DNA from: Neckera pumila | Taxonomy: Eukaryota > Streptophyta > Bryopsida > Hypnales > Neckeraceae | Direction of reading: 5' to 3' | Length of the DNA: 64,000 nucleotides | Assembly: GCA_963969595.1 (NCBI GenBank) | Contig: OZ018418.1 | Span: 10,111,001-10,175,000 of the forward strand | Shown here: positions 23,470 through 35,000 of the stretch, in pieces | How the letters are laid out: every line of letters begins with the position of its first letter | Position numbering within the stretch: position 1 is the stretch's first letter | Notes under the pieces: model-generated | What the model was told of the DNA's origin: nothing | Database searches by the model: none | The model's input: only the letters and a program-made list of their open reading frames with translations | Program-made: the position numbers and the translations under genes

Positions 23470-24050
23470 CCGGGATGACTGCAATGGGAGGAATAGGTCT
23501 TGTAATGCATGCTTTTCTTTGGCCGCCATACCATAGGAGTCACTTGGAAATGACTACAAAGGTGACTGGGAGAGACAATTGCACTGTCGCACCTACATTC
23601 AAAATGACTTCAAAATGACTTGCCATGCTTCAGTAGTTCACTGGTCTGCGTAGGTGCAATCCTGAATCCCAAACTTCAAAATGACTAGACAAGTGTCAAG
23701 CCCTGACAGGCCGCACCAATTCCTTGATGACTGTAGAATGACTTCCGCATGACTCTAGCTTCTGCGCCATGTTAGCAACTGTCACACTCCATTGCAACTG
23801 CAGAATGACTACATAATTGGCCGAGTTGGACGTCCACATCTTGCGAACTTATCAAAAAAGGGCAACTGCCTATCTTTTTATCAAAAATTTTGGGGTCGAA
23901 CCTCAACAGACCCAACCATTCTTCATCCAAGTTGACTTTTGTTGGTGATAATAACCCTGCAATCATTAAAAGAATGACTTGTCCACTATGACTGCAAGAC
24001 CGAAAGTCATTTCCAAGTCATCTTGTCCAAAATGACTATTTTAGAATCAT
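23470..24050. repeat. AATGACT-rich subterminal-type repeat field
   Basis: The heptamer AATGACT or close forms (ATGACT; complement AGTCAT) occurs about 14 times in 580 bases, including back-to-back copies near 23602-23620. Such dense short motifs are typical of transposase-binding subterminal regions of class II elements. The matching opposite end was not located with confidence. Confidence 0.5.
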
Positions 24051-24207
24051 TTTTTGCAATCACAAAAGTGCCTATTTTTTTGTAGTAAAAATGCAGGAAT
24101 TTCAACAGAATTAAGTTGACTCAAATGCGTTGTCCCGGTCCCGGTTTTGTTAATTTCAACATAAAATTGTAAACATAAAATGTATTGTATCCCTAACAGG
24201 ACCAATG

Positions 24208-25404
24208 AAGAGTAGGGAGGCAATAATAGAGACAAATTCAAGTTTGGATCGGATGAGGAGAATGATGGGTATGATGACCTTATGCCTTCGATAGCTAGAT
24301 TTGTAGATGGATCTAGATTTCTTTATAGCGACAACATTCTATTAGAAAATGAGGATGCTTACGTAAAGATGGCTAAGGCTAATAGGGCAACGCTTTCTAG
24401 TGATGGGACCAATGGAATTGATGAAGTCATTTGGATTCTTGAGTCTCCGTTCACAAGAGAAGCGCAAAAGGAAGAGAATGACAAATGCAATGAGGGTGGA
24501 GGATGTTACATGAAGGTCCAACAGAATGTGTGCAATACAAAAGATCAATGTATCTTGACATTGGCGAGCAAAAGTAGTGGAGAATCCACTACAGGAAATG
24601 ACAACCAAATGAAGTGCCAGAGAATGATGATCAATGTTTGGTAGAGCATGGAAGCCCAATTTTTGCCAATCAAAGCAAAGGCAAGCAACAACTTAGGTAA
24701 GAACCACAAAGACAACCACGTAGTGCTCCTCCACGTATCGTATTTGCATGCAGTAGCAGAACTTGGGATGGTTCAAAGAGCTTAAGCTTTGGAAAACGGC
24801 TTGCCAAGATTCCAAAAGAGAAGGTGCCTTCCATCGATCAAAGTTACAGCCTAGTATCATCCAGCGATGATGATAAGGATGAAACATTGGTTGCAATGGC
24901 ACTTTGGAATGCTTCTTGCAGTGCACCACCACAATGCAACAAAAGTTTGTCATCTCATATGTCGCAATCTTAAAATGCAATGAAGATAACCATTCAGGGA
25001 GGGCTCACATCAAGGAAACAAGAGGTCAAAGAAGGCACTCAAGGTAATAAAAAAATTTTTTGCAACCTTTTGCAATTTCTCCAACCAAAAAAATTAATGT
25101 GGGTAGAACCCCCCTATGATACATGTCGACCTGGTGTACAGAGAAAAATGAAACCGGTCTCATGCCCTAAGGAAGAGAAGAAGAAAGCTATATTCAAAGT
25201 AAAAATTAAAATACTTTGAATAGACAAGAAGGGTCCACGAAAGAGGTCACGCTCTTTTAAGGAAGTAGAAGAGGAAGGATGGAAACTTCAATGCTCTTCA
25301 TTAGACGAAATGGGAGAGACATCCGACAAAGAAGACAACAAATGGAAAAAAGGATGTGAGACTAGCGGGGCTGAGGTGAAAGGAGATGATGATTATTGTC
25401 CTTA
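24208..25404 (+). pseudogene. Unidentified multi-exon coding fragment, acidic and Lys-rich
   Basis: Exon-like pieces follow one another on the plus strand. The first (to about 24695) has F-G-S-D-E-E-N-D-G-Y-D-D-L-M-P-S and S-P-F-T-R-E-A-Q-K-E-E, with a stop at 24642. A GTAAGA donor (about 24696) and a GCATGCAG acceptor (about 24758) lead into S-K-S-L-S-F-G-K-R-L-A-K-I ... S-S-S-D-D-D-K-D-E-T. A last piece (to 25404) reads K-K-A-I-F-K-V-K-I, one stop, then K-R-S-R-S-F-K-E-V-E-E and ends in D-D-D-Y-C-P. The mix of acidic and basic runs suggests a nuclear protein. It may be downstream of the FCP1-like ORF at 21186, but no link is proven. I do not recognise it. Confidence 0.35.
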
Positions 25405-25479
25405 AATAAGGGTTGAAGGGATATAGACTTAGGGATTCATGTGCACATATTACATGTACAAATAGCAAGTGTGAGTGTG

Positions 25480-27000
25480 TGTGTTTTTGTGTGTGTGTGT
25501 TTGTTTTACACCCTAATTTTTTGGGTAGGTGTCTTAGGTTTAGTTCTTTTCTTTTCTTTTTACATCCTATTTTTTTTTAATAAGACCCCAAATTAGTCAC
25601 TTGGTTGCTTTGAAATTTTAAATTCCTTTTTACATCCTATATAGTCTATATAATGTTCAAACTATCACAATAGTATAATTTGAATCCTAACTTTCAATCC
25701 ATTTCATCTATATATTTTGCTTTGACACTTGGATTGGTAAAAAAGTTTCACTCTTTTTTTTTTTGTACAGGACTTTTAGGTTTAGGTGAAATGTTTTTTG
25801 TTTTTTCACATCCTAAGTTAAGGTTTGACGTTTGGGTTCTTCTGAAAGTTTTTCATATTTTTTCACACCCTATTTTTTAGGGTAGGTGTCTTTGCTTTAG
25901 GTGAAATTTTTATTTCTTCTTCCACATCCTATTTTCTTAGTAGACTCCAATTTAGAGACTTTGGTTGGTTTGAAAATTTTCATTCTTTTTCACATCCTAT
26001 ATATTTTGGTTTGACACAGGTTGGCACTAAAGTTTTGATTATTTTTCACACTCTAATTTTTAGTATAGCACTCTTTGGTTCAAGTAAAAATTTTCTTTCT
26101 TTTACACATCTTGTTATTTTGAGGAGTGGATACTTAGGTTGGTATGAAAGTTTGATGTTTTCCACACCCTCTTTTTTGGAATAAAACACTTTGGTTAATA
26201 TAATTTTTATATTTATTTTTATTCACATCCTATTTTTTGGATAGGTGTCTTTGGTGTAGGTGGATTTTTTTTTCTTCTTCTACATCCTATTTTTTTTAGT
26301 AGACCCCCGACTAGACACTAGGTTTGGTTTGATATTTTTCATTCTTATTCGCATCCTATGTATTTTGGTTTGACACTTGGATTGGTGCACAAGATTTGAT
26401 TATTTTTCACACCCAATTTTATTTGGATAAGATGCTATTGTATAATTCCGAATTTTACATTCTCTTTCACATTCTAAGGTTTTGGGGCTTGACACTTGGG
26501 TTGTTGTAAACAATATTATTTTTTTTAGCTCCCTATTTTTTTGGTAGGATATCTTTTGGTTTAGGTGATAATTTTATTTGTACTTCCACATCTTTGTTTT
26601 ATTAATGGATCCCTAGTTAGACACTTGGGTTGGTTTGAAATTTTCTATTCTTTTTGACATCATATAACTTTTGGTTTAACATTTGGATTGGTGCAAAAGT
26701 TTTGATTATTTTTCACTTTATTTTTTCTTGTTAGACTCTTTGGTTATTATGTAAGTTTTTATTTTTATTTCATATCCAATTTTGTTTGTAAGATTTTGTA
26801 ATTTATATAAAATTTTCCACATTTGTTTTATTTTGGGTTTCACTCTTGTATTCATGTGATTTTTTTTTTCACTTTTCTTTTTTTATAGGACTCTTTGGTG
26901 TAGGTGAAATTCTTCATTCTACTTTATATTTTAGTTTTGGAGGGGAGGTTGACATTTTGATTGGTGTGAAAATTTTGATTTTTTTCACAACTTCTTTTTT
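25480..27000. repeat. T-rich tandem array with short units (about 60 bases) in a higher-order unit of about 340 bases
   Basis: The phrase CACATCCTATTTTT recurs at about 25560, 25805, 25921, 26225, 26280 and in altered form near 26585. Each is followed by blocks such as GACACTTGGTTGG, TTTTCATTCTTTTTCAC and TTTTGATTATTTTTCACAC. Several blocks repeat in the same order roughly every 340 bases, so the array seems to have grown in two steps. No open frame survives. Confidence 0.65.
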
Positions 27001-27159
27001 CAGTTGAAACAATTTAGTCCAAATTTAGGAAAAAGATATGTAACCATAATTTAGCACAATCATATCCGTAAGAAAAAAATCTAGATTATATTCAAAATTG
27101 AAACATACAAAGAAGTTACCAATCCCGTTACAATTTCACCAATATGGAGAAATTGTCCA

Positions 27160-27690
27160 CCATCCGTCTGTTTAGAAACCACCCGTCCGCCCAACCTTAT
27201 GCTAGTACTTGGCCCGTCCGCCCAACCACCCGCTAGTACTTGGCCCATCCACCACTACTTGGTCCATCCAATTGTCCAATCGCCAAAATCCCAACCCTCA
27301 TCCATTTGTCCGTCATTGCGCCAAACATCCGCTTAGCCCTCCGCCAGGACATTGCAAGTCCGCCCAGCGATCCGCGTAAAATCTGTTTTTTGCCAATTCA
27401 TCCGCCAGTAAATCTGACATCTGCCCACTAAACTGCTAGTAATTTGCCTGTCCACCTGTCTGCCTGTCCGCCCGACCAAAAAGAAACCGTCCATTAAGCC
27501 GTCCACCAAGAATTTGACCGTTTGCCCTTTTGTCCGCAAGTAATTCACCTATCCAACCAACAAAAAAAAACCTATTTGCCTAGCCATCTGCCAAAAATCC
27601 GACCGTCCACTCTTATGTCCGCCAGTAATTTGCCCGGCCGCCCTCTCGTCTGCCAGTAATTCGCTTGTTCGCCAGGTAAACTTTTTTTGT
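27160..27690. repeat. CCGCC/GTCCGCC minisatellite-like array, C-rich on the plus strand
   Basis: Degenerate units of about 25-40 bases built from GTCCGCCAGTAATTTGCC-like and CCAACCACCCGCTAG-like words repeat about 15 times. The C-rich composition contrasts sharply with the T-rich array just upstream. The frames that cross it are products of the repeat and are not genes. Confidence 0.65.
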
Positions 27691-28453
27691 TTGCCATTTT
27701 ACACAAACGTCCAATGCATTTGGATGTCTACACGTCCTAATTCACATGGCAAAATATAAGCAAAAAGACTCAACAAGAAAGACAAGGATGTGCTCTCAAC
27801 CATCATGCATCTAGAAGGAGAGAGGGAAATTTTTTTTGCAACTCGGTGTTTTTCCATATCACTCAACCAACATGAACAGCGCAATTTAATGAGGGAGGTA
27901 AGAGTCGCTGAAGAGAGACAATGTCGTTGGAGGGACACGATGTGGCTAGAGGCGGGAAATCCTAGCTTTATCAAGGACAACGGTCGCTCAAAATAGAAAT
28001 TTATGGCAACAGCTGCAATAATTCAATATTCAACAAGTACTTCAAATACACTAAAAAACTTTTGTACTAGAAAGACGCAGAAAGAAGCAGGATTGTTTTA
28101 GGTGAAAAACAAAAAATTTGGAAACTTTGACATGTGTTCATTCCAAAACTAGGTGCGAGTATCCAGAATCAAAATTTGATTTACGGAAAAGACACCTTTT
28201 GAAAAAGTTATTCCTTGCCAAAACTTTCATACTATTTTTGTAGATCTTTGCCAAATATGTGATGTCATTAGAAATTTGAATGCAGTTCTAAATAGAAGAA
28301 ATTTTATTGTTTTCTATGATAGAAAGGAAGTAAAAAATGAATTCTTCAAGGCCCTGAATTTTGTACTTCTCTGTGATTTGTAGTATTATGACATTTTAGT
28401 AGTCATCCAAAAAAATACTTTTTTGACGACATGAAATAAATTTTTAGTCAAAT

Positions 28454-29560
28454 TCAAGAATGCTCCTTGGTAATTAACATATGTAGTTTGTAGCAAAAAA
28501 ATATGAAAGTTTCAAGTCCTAGTACATTTAATACCAGGACCTTTGTATGTGAATTGTTTGAAACTATCACTGGTGGACACTTCTTGCTCTTGGAAGGCTT
28601 CTTCTTTTTGGAAACATTGCCTCCTTTAGCAGCCCTCGTTGGCCCTCTCCTTCTCATAGGCTCCTCCTCTGTGACTTTGGAATCAACTTTTAAACGGTGT
28701 TTTCGAAATGCTTCTTGTCTAATCTGCATGCACATCTATGATTGACAATTTCTTGCCATTGGAATTCAGTGATTACAAGGTCAGCACATGCAACTAATGA
28801 TATACATTATCAAATAATTATATATGCCAAAAGAGCACCTCCGGTACCTCATACAATATCTAATGTGCTCACCTACTTTTACATGTACTGAAATATGAGT
28901 ACTCATATGCCTACTCCTAATTATATACAATGTAATACAATTGGCACCAGTTATATAGACAAAACTTTGACTGCCTACTGTTTCATCAATAAAGTTACAA
29001 TTGCACATTGTTATATATAAAGAAATATGACTAGCTTCAATTATATAAAAATGATTATGACAAGATACAATTATATTCACAGGAGAATGACTATTTGTGC
29101 TTCTAGCAACCACGCACACATCAAATAGCAGTGACATGTATTCAAAAAATGTTGAAGAACATGAACCTAATTCTCCAAATTTGTAGCACGCAATACAATC
29201 CAAATACCCATCTACTCCTATTCATCACAAATACGTCAATCTCATGCACAAACATCATTTGCATACAGTATATACAATCACAAAACGCTCATTACACCCA
29301 CATAGGAAAACACACCTTGAGATCATCCTTTACCTTCTTTGTCTTGTCACTGACCTTCTCCCCAGCCGATGCAACATGCGCGTGGGTCAAAGAATTTGGT
29401 CTACTACTATTGGGGTTGCTTCTTCCTTCTCTTTTTGGTCCTTTCTTGACCCTTCTTTTCTTTTGCACCACCTCTTCCTTTTGGAGCTGTATCATCCGTT
29501 GCCAATGTTTTGTATTTGTTGTTGACATTCCCCAATTCTTTCGTGGCCTCTTTCTCCTGC
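28454..29560 (-). other. Candidate minus-strand exons of a basic nuclear-type protein
   Basis: A 3' splice site TTTGCAG near 29561 opens a Lys/Arg-rich exon with V-Q-K-K-R-R-V-K-K-G-P-K-R, ending at a possible AAG|GTGTGT donor near 29325. A second exon-like piece begins after GCATGCAG near 28725 with I-R-Q-E-A-F-R-K-H-R, then E-E-E-P-M-R-R-R-G-P-T and K-K-K-K-P-S-K-S-K-K, and runs on to about 28530. No known domain is seen. Low-complexity basic exons are easily mistaken, so this is tentative. Confidence 0.25.
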
Positions 29561-29799
29561 AAATTTACATTAGTGTCTACAAATTAGTTGTGCAGATTAC
29601 GTGTCAAATTGGTTCATTTCACGTGCCCTTTAAAACAAATACAATGGCTATGACCATTGTTCATGAGTGTAAACTGACATGTACAAACCAGAACTTTCAA
29701 GAAACCTTTGGTGTTGAATCTAATACCATGACATCAGACATGTTACGTGCATGAGGTGTATGAGACATTGGATTAGCTTCTTCCTGGGTCTTTGTTGGG

Positions 29800-31555
29800 A
29801 CGGATGTCGTACGTGCAGTCTAGGCTTAAGTATCCTTAACACAAAAATGTGATAAGATAACACAAAATATCGTCCCATAGAATTCTACTACGTTATTGCA
29901 AACTAAAGATATCTAGATCTCTTCCAAAACTCCCAAGCAATCCGTCTTAACGTCTTTGCTTGCTTTCCAATTAAAAACTACTTTCCGGATTCTAATCCGG
30001 ATCCGTCCTTGTCCGGTTTCTGTCTTGTCACACTCTCGTTTTATATACCCCTGTTTTTCCCTCAGGGGGTCCGCTATTGATCTCTTAAGAGGGGTAGGGA
30101 CTCACCACTCATAAACTTCTCACTCTTTATTCAGATTCAAACACACACACACAAACCACTTTCAATTTTGTAATAGGGAAGGAAGAGGCAGCAATCCTCA
30201 TAGCTCTTTGGATGGCCTTTCCGGAAACCAGGTCACTCAGAATTTACTTCCTAACACCTTCACTAAAACAACAAAGCAAAGCATCCGGAACCAACTAAGA
30301 TGCGTATATTGTAGAATCTAGATTGATCCGGTAGTTGGCAGGCCTTCTAGGGGTGGGGATATTCTACTGGCAATTGCTTATCTTTGCACAAAACCCTCCC
30401 TGAGTTCCGGACTCACATCCACTCCACTCTTTCTGGATTACTGTTCTAGTAGTTTAAAAGCACAGAGCACTAATCTTCTTTCACAAATCCAAAACTTTTA
30501 CACAAACGCAACCTATCGATCAAACCCAGTTGCCTCAGAATTGGACTCCTCCTCACCCGTCTTCCTCACACCTCAACACCCTCATGAACAATCCAACATA
30601 TTTGTGCACATAGCCGGAATCAAAAAGTCCACCAAGTGGTCTCAAATTAAAAAAAGCAAAAGAATATAAATAAATGCACTCACACGGGTTAGGATGGAAT
30701 GAGAGGGCAACAAACCTTCCCTCCCTTAAGAACCAAAAACAAAAAGCAAAAAAGCAAAAAGGGCACGTCCAAAATCCGGGTGACCACACACACTAACTTC
30801 CGAGATAACTAGAAAATCCCAAACTAGTGTCCTCTTAGAAATCTGGAATCGTGTCCCACCTCCAAAAAATCCAAGGCGGAACAAAATTCAAAAACCACAC
30901 AAAAAGTAACACACTAACTAGCTACTTCTTCCTTAGCTTCTTTGCGCTGCTCCCTACCTTGATTGCTGGCAACTTCACCGGCGTTGTTTTTATTTGCGCC
31001 CGGGTTTGAATCTGGCGATCCTATGGGGGTGTCGCATCATCTTCCGATTATGATCCGGTTTCGCATTCTTTGTCATCCGAGAGCAGCACTTCCGGTATCG
31101 TCTCCTTAGTCGGCAAAGCTCGCTCCATGTGCTCAAAGCCTGCCGGATGGGTACGGGCTGGATTCATAATCACATCCGTGCGCCCACTCAGCTCACGGCA
31201 AACTAACTTTGATGTCACAAAGAAAGCGGTTCCACTTGGCCGGGCCTACGAGGTACTGATTGTAAAGGTAATTACCTTCTTTGTCAGAACAAAACCTTCC
31301 CTCTGCACCGGGATTGACACTTCCGGTCTCATTGGAAGTGATGTTCCTCCTGCCTCCTTTCCTTTCAAAGGGGGCATAATTGAGTCATCTAGAATCATAC
31401 CTAGATCTTTAATAGGAGTCCTATCCAGTTTGCCAGTCCTGGACTGAGTCTCCATGTAGTTGGTGACTTCTGGGACATCCGGAAAACCCTCAAGATCAAG
31501 ATGCCCCAGCAGCTTACGCATCTCCTTCAGCATCCTCTCCATTTGTGCTTGGTGT
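29800..31555 (-). mobile_element. Family G repetitive element, copy C, 5'-truncated
   Basis: The end at about 29802 has GGATGTCGTA followed by GTATCCTTAACACAAA, matching the end of copy B. The 3' region and the C-terminal half of the gag-like frame follow. Similarity stops abruptly at about 31555, inside the coiled-coil block, where unrelated AT-rich sequence begins. A shared 3' end with a broken 5' end is what target-primed retrotransposition produces, though nested insertion or deletion would look the same. Confidence 0.55.
30922..31555 (-). pseudogene. gag-like protein of family G, copy C, C-terminal part only
   Basis: The fragment begins within Q-A-Q-M-E-R-M-L-K-E-M-R-K-L-L-G-H-L-D, the block shared with copies A and B. 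It goes on through E-G-F-P-D-V-P-E, then changes frame and ends with T-P-V-K-L-P ... K-K-L-R-K-K at 30922, matching the basic C-terminus of the other copies. It carries stops and at least one frame change. About the first two thirds of the protein are missing. Confidence 0.55.
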
Positions 31556-32040
31556 GAGCCCCCCAATTAGCACTTGAACCTCAAAATTTTCTTTTTTTTG
31601 TTTTTTGCTACATTTACGGTTAATTAGGGTTAAAAAGATAGTATAAGTACATTCACATGACATTTAAAAGAAATCCATACAAATGCGGTGTAATTTGACC
31701 AAGAAGCCCAGAACCACTCTAAATACTTCTATGAGCTAATATTAGGTCATATTAGGCATTTGCGAGAACATTTGAAGGTTCAGATAGTATAAGCCCTGAT
31801 GGCCAAACTATAGAACTACCTAGAAATAGACTTTTAAGGGGCATGTGAAATACTTAGGATAAAGAATAGAAGATAGGAGAAAAATCATGTGACAATGCAA
31901 AGAAAACCATAGGCCGTGATTACAAGCAATCCACAAGCAAAGAACGGCAATTCTGACCAAGAAGCATGCCAAGAGCGTAACGATGAAGGTTAATTGCTAG
32001 ATTTTCTAGACCAAGAATGATTTCCCCCCTGGGAAGGAAT

Positions 32041-35000
32041 CACTACTAGAAAATGGTCAAATCAACAAAAAACTAACAATTTCTTCTTGATTTGGATACT
32101 GGACTGACTATATCAACATCTAAGTGTAAACTATGAAAGTGTTCAACAAAAATACAACATATTTTTGTTGATTTGGATACTTCATTTTTGGTTGATTTGG
32201 GCAGTACATATTTTTTGCCAAAGGGTGCTAATTTTTCATACATGGAATGGCTAAAGACTTGTCAAAGGTGATTGCTAGATATACTTGTCCTATTTTTTGG
32301 TTCCTTTAACCACAAACAAGTGGTTTGTTGCTCATAACTGTTGAACCGTTAGTCCAAATTTTGTAAATTCAAAATAAAGGTATATGTATTACTTTTAGAT
32401 ATTTTGTAATTTTTTTTCATGCCTTAAAATTTTGATTATACTATTTTAAAGCAACCTCTAATTGGATGTCTACTTTGATTGTTTAGGGGATATGAGTCCT
32501 ATTTTTTATCCAAAAATGAAAATTTGAAGCTTAAAACTGGAATATGTGGATCTCTTTAGAAGTGAAAAAATCTCACATAGAGATTTTCTTATAATAATAT
32601 ACATTCCACCTTCCACATGTGCGCAAAGTGTAGAACTCCTTTGTGCAAGTGTAGATTATCCTATTTACTTTTTCCAAAGATAAATTTGGTTAAGAATGAG
32701 AGTTTTCATGGAAAGAAAACAAAATCTTTTTAAATTTTTTCTATTTCTCTATTATTTTCTAAAACAAAAATTTCATGAGTCTACTTTCATGCACTTTCCA
32801 CATCCATTGAGTGTTTGTAACTTTAATGGATAACTTTCCTTAGGTCTAAATATTTTACAATTATTTTTTTCTAAGCTTTTCAAATTATCCTTATCTCATT
32901 GTCTTTTAAAAAGTGTTTATTTCAAAATTACCATTTTCTACAACTAAGATCGTTTTGAGCCAAAATTGGTAAGTAGTTTGTCTAAACCCTCATATCCCAC
33001 TCTAAACAATTTACGAACATTATTATAACTTGTAGGTTAATGAAATGTTCCATAATTCAAATCCACATCTTGCGTTATAAGCTTTGTTACCAATTTCATA
33101 ATGAAGCCTATTTTAATTCATTTTCCTTTTTTTAAATTTCTCAACATAGAAGTCTACATTACAATAAAATCAACAACTAATTGTGATAGAAAATGATGCA
33201 ATGCAATTTATTTATTATAACCATTTCTTTTTTAAATACATATTATAGCATTTTAATATTTGAAGGTCTCCAAAGGCTAGAAAATCATGACCACATAAAA
33301 AGGAAAATCAAAATTTTTTTTTTGTTCAAGCACTTTAATGATTATTTTTGTTCATTTTCAAAGTTTTTGTAAGAAAACTAATTGGAAATTCCAATTTTCA
33401 TTTCTTTACAAGTAATAGCTTTATTTTAATATTTTAAATTTAGTAGGTAAGATTTTTGTACATTTTATAATTAAACAATTAAAGTTTGAAAGCTGAAATG
33501 ATAAATTAAAGGACCGACAAGCAAGCCAGGATAAGTGAGCAGCTTTGAGCTAAAGCACCAATTTCAAGCATGCTTCAAAACCTTTCAATTGTTCATAGAT
33601 TGAACTACAACACAAATAAAAAATAAACATTTCAAGCAACAACAAAAAGAATCTACATGCAAAGCAATATGCATTGATCAAAGAAAGGATCAAGGAAAAG
33701 TCCCAGGAAATATGGAGAGTGCAAAAAACAAGCAAGCACACCAAACTTTTTTGTTCTCTAGCCTTCAATTTGTTCTAGGAGTTAGAATGCCTTGGAATTA
33801 AAACCTAGGCAATAATGTTTCTTTTTTTTAGTGTCATCCAAATATCATGCTGTGGAAAATAGCTCTATGCAATGACAATTTGTGTGGAAAGTGTATGGAT
33901 TTGTTCTAGTAATGCATATAACAAAAGGGCACACATAAAATTATCATATTTTATAAAACAGAATTTTCTTAACCATCAATGTGCTTGAATATTTTCAAGT
34001 ATAAACAACAATATGAAGTGAAAACACAATTGATTAAACTATCCTATACTCAATTTTCTAAAAATTTATAATTAACCATAAGATATTGCAATTTCTTTCA
34101 AGCATTATTAAAACAAACTGGTATCGCTTAAGAATATGTTTTACCTAATGGTTTAGTGGTAATTTCTTGTTACATGCTCAAGTACAATAAATCATTGTAA
34201 TGGCAATAAGTTGCAAACTTTGTAGCTTTTAATAACTCTTCAAAGTAAAAGGAATTTAGTTTCAAAGACACCAAAGAAGGATAGGTTCCTACTACATTTT
34301 AAATCCCGTGTTTCATTGACTTCTTAGATCTTGATTTGTTTAATGTTCTTATATTGTGGCATTAGAAGAAGGTTGGCACATTGATGCCAAATAAATAAAT
34401 AATTCTTAAAGCCAATTTTTACTTTTCTCTTAAATCTTACTAATTTCAAGCCATTTTTGCTTTTTGGTAGGTTCATCCCGGTGCAATATTTATTGGATTT
34501 TTGAGGATTATTACCAAAGGTGTCTTTCACTAATAGTTAAATGCCTAGAAAATTTTGAACCAAATCAACTTGGTCTAAAAAATTTATATTTTAAAAGTGA
34601 TTTTTTATTTCAGTTTGAAGAAACCATGACAAGTAGATTTAATTGGTCTAAAATTCTTTAAGTATACTCTCATCAAGGTATTTAATGTAATCTTAAAAGT
34701 TGAACATCACGCAATTTCAAGACTTTGATCTACGGGCGTTTAGAATAAATTTTCATCATATTGGCAATGTTCCAATTTGCAGTGTCAAATTTTGTATAAA
34801 ATGATAATGTTTATTTTGTGATTAACCCCTCACTACTCAAAGCACCAAATTTTGGTGTCTTCAATACTTCTAAGGTAAATACAACCAAACATAGTTGATG
34901 ATTTTAGTATCTTAAATTTTTGGAAAATTCTTTTTGAAGTCTATTTTAGAATTACGAACCTAATTCTGAAAGTGATTGATTACATTTTTTGTATTCAACA

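Noticed and set aside
25480..27690. CRISPR-like array
   Set aside because: Units are degenerate and contiguous, without uniform unique spacers, and the sequence is eukaryotic in type.
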